A model generated the notes under the pieces. The model was not told the DNA's origin, ran no database searches, and saw only the letters and a program-made list of their open reading frames with translations. This document shows positions 52,176 through 61,100 of a stretch of 64,000 nt of DNA, piece after piece (positions within the stretch are counted from its first letter, which is position 1; every line of letters begins with the position of its first letter). This DNA comes from Mytilus edulis (lineage: Eukaryota > Mollusca > Bivalvia > Mytilida > Mytilidae). The DNA is taken from assembly GCF_963676685.1 (NCBI RefSeq), contig NC_092350.1, positions 3,461,486-3,525,485 of the forward strand, written 5' to 3'. Both the position numbers and the translations under genes were made by a program.

Positions 52176-55100
52176 GTATATAATAAATATAAGGCTAAAA
52201 AAAATATGTGTTTCCTAACTAATTTTTTGGCTTAAAAAATAGGGAGGGTAGGGTAGTTTTATTTGGCCTAGCAATGTGTTTGTGGTAGGAGTTCAAGTAC
52301 ATGTAGTTATATCAACCCCACTATTTGTAAAAAATGAAATAAAAATAAAGTTACAGCTGATTTTGTGTCAAAATTAGGTTCTCTTGTCCTCATTCAAAAC
52401 ATGTACATGTGCCATGACACAGGTTATGTTCTCATATATTTTATGATAGTATGATACTTAACCCCTAACGGGAGGGATTGTGCCTCGGATATTCATATTA
52501 TGAAGACATAATCTTTCAATCAGTTTAATTGAGGTCTGGAGCTGGCATGTCAGTTAACTGCTAGTAGTCTGTTGTTACAATGTATTTATGTATTATTGTC
52601 ATTTTATTTATTTTCTTTTGTCATGTTTGTTACATCTTCTGACATCGGACTGGGACTTCTCTTGAACTGAATTTTAATGTGTGTATTGTTATGCGTTTAC
52701 TTTTCTACATTGGCTAGAGGTATAGGGGGAGGGTTGAGATCTCATAAACATGTTTAACCCAGCTGCAATTTTGCGTCTGTCCCAAGTCAGGAGCCTCTGG
52801 CCTTTGTTAGTCTTGTATGATTATTAATTTTAGTTTCTTGTGTATAATTTGGAGTTTAGTATGATGTCCATTATCACTGTACTAGTATACATATTTTTTA
52901 AGGGGCCAGCTGAAGGACGCCTACGGTGCGGGAGTTTCTCGCTACATTGAAGCCCATTGATGGCCTTCGGCTGTTGTCTGCTCTATGGTCGGGTTGTTGT
53001 CGCTTTCACACATTCCCCATTTCCTTTCTCAATTTTATATACATGATATAGTAATAAAAAAAGTGGTACGATTGCCAATGAGACATCTTTATTAACGGTT
53101 TAAATTTATCCCTGTCCCAAATCAGGAAACATGGGCCATTGTTAGTCGAAATAGCAAACATTTTTTTGCCAGTTTGTTGCCTGTTTGACACAATCCCTAT
53201 TTGCATTCTCAATTGTATGACTGAAATCATCAGTAAGCTTTAATATTGTTATTCCCCTTTAGTTTAATGACAATTGTATGACTGAAATCATCAGTAAGCT
53301 TTAATATTGTTATTCCCCTTTAGTTTAATGACAATTGTATGACTGAAATCATCAGTAAGCTTTAATATTGTTATTCCCCTTTAGTTTAATGACAATTGTA
53401 TGACTGAAATCATCAGTAAGCTTTAATATTGTTTTTCCCCTTTAGTTTAATGACAATTGTATGACTGAAATCATCAGTAAGCTTTAATATTGTTATTCCC
53501 CTTTAGTTTAATGACAATTGTATGACTGAAATCATCAGTAAGCTTTAATATTGTTATTCCCCTTTAGTTTAATGACAATTGTATGACTGAAATCATCAGT
53601 AAGCTTTAATATTGTTTTTCCCCTTTAGTTTAATGACAATTGTATGACTGAAATCATCAGTAAGCTTTAATATTGTTTTTCCCCTTTAGTTTAATGACAA
53701 TTGTATGACTGAAATCATCAGTAAGCTTTAATATTGTTTTTCCCCTTTAGTTTAATGACAATTGTATGACTGAAATCATCAGTAAGCTTATATATTGTTA
53801 TTCCCCTTTAGTTTAATGACAATTGTATGACTGAAATCATCAGTAAGCTTTAATATTGTTTTTCCCCTTTAGTTTAATGACAATTGTATGACTGAAATCA
53901 TCAGTAAGCTTTAATATTGTTATTCCCCTTTAGTTTAATGACAATTGTATGACTGAAATCATCAGTAAGCTTTAATATTGTTATTCCCCTTTAGTTTAAT
54001 GACAATTGTATGACTGAAATCATCAGTAAGCTTTAATATTGTTATTCCCCTTTAGTTTAATGACAATTGTATGACTGAAATCATCAGTAAGCTTTAATAT
54101 TGTTTTTCCCCTTTAGTTTAATGACAATTGTATGACTGAAATCATCAGTAAGCTTTAATATTGTTATTCCTCTTTAGTTTAATGACAATTTTTACCAAAA
54201 AATGTTAGTTGTTGAACATACATGTACAGGTGAGGGACATGGCCTTCTACAGCTCTAGTGATACATTGTAAACTGAAATTATCAGAACTGGCCTGGTATG
54301 TTGCAAAGATTAAACAAGAGAATGTACTACATGTACTTAAGGTATTTCAGGGGTATACATCGATCTTGAATAGTACAATCACAGTAAATAATCGGTCTAA
54401 GTTCTTTGCCCAAATCTGCAAATTTGGAGACAGATTTGCAATTTGTTGGTTACCAAATATTTGTGCTTTTAGAATGTTTTTTTATTTTAAATAAGCCACC
54501 TAAAGCCATCTAAGTGGAGATAACTCTTTTAGTACAAAATTTATAATGAACATATATTTAAGGAAATTTTACTTGTAGCAAGAAAACAAGGCTTTTTAAA
54601 AAAAAAAAAAAGCATGGTAAAATCTTCAATTTGGCAAAGAGTAAGAAAATTCTGTCATTTTTTTTCTATAACCCTGAACTATCTTAAATGATAAAGCAAT
54701 GTTTTTCGTTATTTGATTATTGAAAGTAGTTCCAATCCTTCCAAAGAAACATAAAACCTTTTGTTGTTTATTGATACACTTTAAACGGAATATTTCTTTT
54801 TATTTCACAATCACATGAAAAAGTGGCAAGTACTCTGTTTAACTCGGTGTACAAATTATTAATATTAATGGGTATGATTTTATAACACAAATTGTATGCA
54901 AACAAAAATGTGAAAATTAAATAACCTGGTGAATGATCTTCTTTTACATTTTATCACATGACCGTCACATGTTAAGAGTTTCTTTTCTTTTTCAGTTACC
55001 AAGTAAATGAACACAACAAAGTGGGCCTCTATGTGACTGCTGATCCTCTTACATCCGATAATTATTATTTTGAAATAGAAATATTAGATTTAGGTCAAAT

Positions 55101-58100
55101 TGGTGCAATAGGTAAGATTAATCAGATGCTGTTGCTGTTTGTATATCATTTTCAACCTTCTATATAAGTGTACTTAGTTACTAAATCAGTCTTTATGCTT
55201 CTACAAGTCCTACAGCCGTTTCTGTTTGTATATCATTTTCAACATTCTATATTAGTGTACTAAGTGACTAACCCAGTCGTCATGCTTCTTCAAGTCCTAC
55301 AGCCATGGCTTGTAAAATTGCTGTCTAGCTTGTGAAATTCTTCTCTACAAGCCAACAGAATCCAACTACATGTATAAATTTTGTAAAATTAAGCTTTGGG
55401 GTAGTGAAGTCAAATGTTTAGGGTGAAGACTGTTAACCTGCTATTAACCAGGTTTATAGAGAAAAAGAGAAATACATTTTGAAACAGTAACACGCAAAGA
55501 CTGTGTTGTGACCTATAGCAAACATTTAGGTCATTTGGTCTCTGATAGATTGGCAGTCATACCACATCTCAGTGATCATGGTAATTGTATTCATTGACAA
55601 AATACAACAAATTGTAAATAAAAAATGATTCAACATGAAATGTAGTTTTATCCAAAATGTTCATTTTTAAGCCCCATTTATGGGCATTATGTTTTCTGGT
55701 CTGTGCGTCCGTCTGTTGTACTGTCCATTCGTTATTCCGACTATCTGTCCCACTTCAGGTTAAAGTTTTTGGTTGAGGTAGTTTTTGATGAAGAGTCCAA
55801 TCTACTTGAAACTTAGTACACATGTTCCCAGTGATATGATCTTTCTAAAAAAAAGAGTGACTAATTTTAATGCCAAATTAACGATTTTTCCACATTTTCA
55901 CGGTCCATTGAACATAGAAAATGATAGTGCGGATGGGGCATCTGGGCCAAAATAAAAAGATTGTATGTTTGCCCAAACGCGACCGACCCAAAAGAAACCC
56001 GCCAACTTAAATTCTTTTTTTGATGTTTTTTAGAAGAATTTTTTTTTTTGCGGATTTTTTTCGTGTTTCTCCGTCATTGTATAAAACTTAAAGTTTGTCG
56101 TCTTTACGTTAGAAAGTAACTGTGAATACGATTAAAAGAAAACGCATATATATAAGAGATGCAGTTAATCGATATTCGATGTTCTCAGTTTTTATCTTCT
56201 CACTTATATGTAACGAACGTAAAGAAGTGAAACATGTGAAGTGGCACGTTTTTTACGCTGTAGTTGTCTGTACTACCAAACCCTTACCTATATGTTCAAT
56301 GTTAATTTCATCGTGTACTCGAATATCTGATAAGAATATTCAGGTAGATTTGTTCAAAACCATGTGCAATCGAATATTTTCAATGTTATTCTGACAGGAA
56401 ATGGATCCGGAAGTTGCGAATTTACAATCTTGCAAGAAGATTTTGTTTTTATGCCCCACCTACGATAGTAAAGGGGCATTATGTTTTCTGGTCTGATCGT
56501 CCGTCTGTTCGTTCGTTCGTCCGTTTGTCCGTCTGTCCCGCTTCAGGTTAAAGTTTTTGGTCGAGGTAGTTTTTGATGAAGTTGAAGTCCAATGGACTTC
56601 AAACTTGGTACACATGTTCCGTATGATAAATGATCTTTCTAATTTTAAAAATTAGAGATTTTACCCCAATTTCACAGTCCACTGAACATAGAAAATGATA
56701 GTGCGAGTGGGGCATTCGTGTACTGAGGACACATTCTTGTTTCTGAATAAAAAGGAATTATTTCTTGATGAATTGTTGTCTTTAATTTAATCTTCCTTTA
56801 TCATGTGAATTAGATGCCTTTTTATTCAAATAGTTCAAATTTACAAGTCTCAGTTGACAAGATCAGTACGTTGCTGTTTGGGAGAGTTTGATAAAACTAT
56901 AATTGCTCACAGAATCAGAAATATAATCTTAACTGAATGTAACTCCTTCTGAATAATTTATTGCAATATAAATATAGATTCCCTTTGACAAGAGAAATCT
57001 GGCTTTTGTCAGAAATATTTTTTTTCACATGTGCAAAAGTAAACACATGTTATGCTGGGATTTTTATACAAATTTGTGAGGAAGCCTCTGGAACCTGATG
57101 ACCTAAAAATAAAATAGTCTTCAGAAAACGTTAACTTTATGCAATTAAATTTTATCAATACTGATTATTTAAAAAAATTTAAACTTGATTATTTATAGAA
57201 ATAAAATTGTAACAAAAATGTTTTTAGTTTGGAGATTCTACAGAACATGCTTTGATCTATTTATAGACAAATTAGTTTACCTGTGTGATAATGTAAAATA
57301 TAAATTTGTTTTCAAATAAAAAAAAAAGACAGAAACTATGGATGGTAAATAATAATTCATTTAAAATATTTTAGGACATTTAATCTATTTTAATAGGATT
57401 TAACAAGAATGTGTCCATAGTACACGGATGCCCCACTCGCACTATCATTTTACATGTTCACTGGACCGTGAAATTGGGGTCAATACTTTAATTTGACATT
57501 AAAATTAGAAAGATCATATCATAGGGAACATGTGTACTAAGTTTCAAATTGATTGTACTTCAACTTCATCAAAAACTACCTCGACCAAAAACTTTAACCT
57601 GAAGCGGGACGAACATACGAACGGAGGCACAGACCAGAAAACATAATACCCCTCTACTGTCGTAGGTGGGGCATAAAAACTGCAAACAAATAAAATCATT
57701 ACATAGTCAGCTGATAATTTTTTTACACAAACATCGTGTTGATGTAACTGTTGAAAATCACTTCATAAATCCACCAGCCCTTTCACACATGTAGCAATTG
57801 TCAGGGTTATAAACATCTCAGGATACAAATCATAAAGTAGACTAATTTATTTATAGAGGTTTTAAATTCATGGCTTTTGGTTGACTCTACAAAGGTTTCA
57901 CGAAAAAAACAGATGTACTGTTTTAAGATCTTTTAATATTTTCATGCAAATTCTAAAAAAAAAAAAAGAATTTGCCTACCTACCTACCCACACCCAGTCA
58001 TCATGGGTCGGGTTTGGGCAAACTGAAATATTTTTAATTGTGGCCCTGTGTACTTTGGACACATTCTTGTTTTAAAATTCAGATATATAGCTTAAATAAT

Positions 58101-61100
58101 CATGATAATAAAGCTATTGATTGTGTTTCATTGAAAGAAAGGAATGTAGTATTACTGTGATTTATTAAAAGTAGTGTAACACTGCATCTGAACATCATGA
58201 ACATGTGGTCCCATCAAAAAGAATTTTTGAAAACCATACAAAAGACCAGTCAAACTATATATTAGACAGTGTTATCTTTTAAAACAAGGTGACTATTTAC
58301 AAAATTATATCTTGGCAGAAAATCTATTAATATGGAAAATATTTTTGATTTAAAAACATTTGTTTTACTATTTTAACAGTTTTCTTTATTATTGTATGTT
58401 TGATCAGGAATATATATAATTTTTTTGTTGTACCTTTCAGGTGTTGGACTTGTTCCCAGAGGTTATCATTTAGATGCTCAGCCAGGATGGAGAGCAATGT
58501 CAGTAGGCTATCATGCTGATGATGGAAAGTAAGTAGTCATGGATTATCTACCCTTGGAAAAAAACCTTTAGATGTTTCTGAGTCTTGGCCGCTTTTTTAA
58601 ATTGCTAACAGCAGTAGTTTGTATAATAAAAACAAGATATGTCAGACTAGATTAAAATAAATTCAGGTCTTCTTTAAGAGTGACATTTCAATCTCAGTAT
58701 TACAAAATGAAGAGCAGTTAATATATACAATATATAAAAATAAGAAAATGTGGTTTGCTAATTGGACAACTATACAAAATTATGTTAATAAATAATAATA
58801 ATAATGAAAATTTATAAAGCACCCTATATAAAAAAAAATAAAAGTTACTCTACGTGCTCTAACGCTGTACATTCTACATGGTAATTTAAACAAATCAATG
58901 ACAAAAACATACATCGTGACAGATTCAAATACTGAAATAAAAAAATACAACAAAAATGCCTACCATAAAACAAAAACGTTGAACATGTTGAAACAAAAAT
59001 TTAAAAAAATTGTTAAAAGCATGCAAAACAAGCAAAAACTCTAAAAAGGAATGCAAAAAGTTGCATTAAAAGTTGTTACAAAAAATTTACTTAATTGTTG
59101 ATGAGGCTTATTTAAGTTTAAGTTTTGCTGGAAACATTGCTTCAAATGCTATATACAATGTAGTATCCTTGATTGTTTAGTCAGATGTTTATAGCAATAA
59201 TAAAATTTATCAGAATAAGAAGATGGGGTACAATTCATGATTGCCAATGAGACAACTTTCCACTAGACACCACATTACATAGAAGCTAGTCACTATATGT
59301 CTCTGAATGGCCTTCAACAATGAGTAAAACCCATTTGACCTAGCAAATTAAAAAAGGGCAGACACAACAAATATGAAACAATTTGGAATGAGAAAACTAA
59401 AAGCTTGATTTGTGTAAAAAACAAACTAGAAAAACAAATATAATAAACAAAGTTACTTTACCTTTTATTTATACATATGCACCCATGATTTCATTTGAAA
59501 TATTTTATAAATGTTTAAGCTAGTCTTGTCGTTAAGACACAGTGTATATATTTCAGAAAAGAGAGGTCCCTCAATGTTATGAATCTTTTTTCAGATTATT
59601 TAAATCAGAGGGATTTGGCAAACCTTTTGGTCCCGTCTCACAAGTTGGAGATAAGTTAGGTTGTGGTATCAAGTTCACTAAAGATGACGACGGAGAAACA
59701 CCACAGCAAGTCAAAGTTTTCTTCACACACAATAGGAAAGAGGTAGACCATATCATCAATTAGTCACTCTATAAATTTGGGATGAGGCAAACTTTGTAAT
59801 TGTAAATAACCTATGTTTGATTTTGTGGAAAGACAGTTAAATAAAACTTAAAGATGTTATTGTGCTTGATTAGTTTTTTGTCGAGCCTGCAACTTTTTGT
59901 TGCAGAAAGCTCGACATAGGGATAGTGATCCGGCGGTGGCATTAGCTAACTTCTTAAAAGCTTTATATTTAAGAAGGTATAAGACCTGGATGCTTCATAC
60001 TTTGTATATAGATGCATCATGTTACGAACTTTCCATCAGTCACATGTCAAATGTCCTTGACCTCATCTTTATGGTTCAGTGACTACTTGAAAAAAAAGTT
60101 AAGATTTTTTGTAATGTTAAATTCTCTCTTATTATAAGTAATTGGATAACTATATTTGGTATGTTTGTACCTTGCAAGGTCCTCATGCCCGTCAGACAGT
60201 TTTCACTTGACCTTGACCTCATTTCATGAATCAGTGAACAAGGTTAAGTTTTGGTGGTCAAGTCCATATCTCAGATACTATAAGCAATAGGTCTAGTATA
60301 TTCAGTGTATGGAAGGATTGTAAGGTGTACATGTCCAACTGACAGGTGTCATCTGACCTTGACCTCATTTTCATGGTTCAGTGGTTATAGTTAAGTTTTT
60401 ATGTTTTGGTCTGTTTTTCTTATACTATATGCAATAGGTCTACTATATTTGGTGTATGGAATGATTGTAAGGTGTACATGTCTAGCTGACAGGTGTCATC
60501 TGACCTTGACCTCATTTTCATGGTTCAGTGGTCAAAGTTAAGTTTTTGAGTTTTGGTCTATTTATTTTTCTAATACGTTATGCATTAGGTCAACTATATT
60601 TGGTGTATGGAAATATTTTATGATCTATCTGTCTGTTACGCAGGTTTTATTTGACCTTGACCTCATTTTCACGGTCCATTGCTAAGTGTTAAGTGTTTGT
60701 GTTTTGGTCTGTTTTTCTTTAATTTATAAGCAATAAGTCAACTATATTTGTTGTATTGAAGAATTGTTAGCTGTACATGTCTGCGTGGCATGGTTCATCT
60801 GACCTTGACCTCATTTTCATTGTTCATTGATCCATGTTTCATTTTCTTGGTTAATGTTGAGTTTATGTGACAGTTGTAATAAAGCTTTATATTTAGGTCT
60901 ATCAACATAATATCAATGATTAGTAAAGAAGGCGAGACATTTCAGCGTGTGCACTCTTATTTAATGAAAATATGGTTCTTGTACATGTACAATGTAATTT
61001 TTAATTCTTTTCATTTCAACATAGTACCCTCATTGTACATATCAAAATATATGCTGAATAGTTAGTAAATGAAGGAAATATGATTTTAATTAAGGAATGA

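Noticed and set aside
53214..54190. CRISPR-like array
   Set aside because: Units are contiguous 61-bp tandem copies with no unique spacers, in an intron of an animal gene.
59542..59763. 73-codon single-exon gene starting at 59542
   Set aside because: Only 59595-59742 is conserved; the flanks are intron and the real unit is SPRYD3 exon 4.
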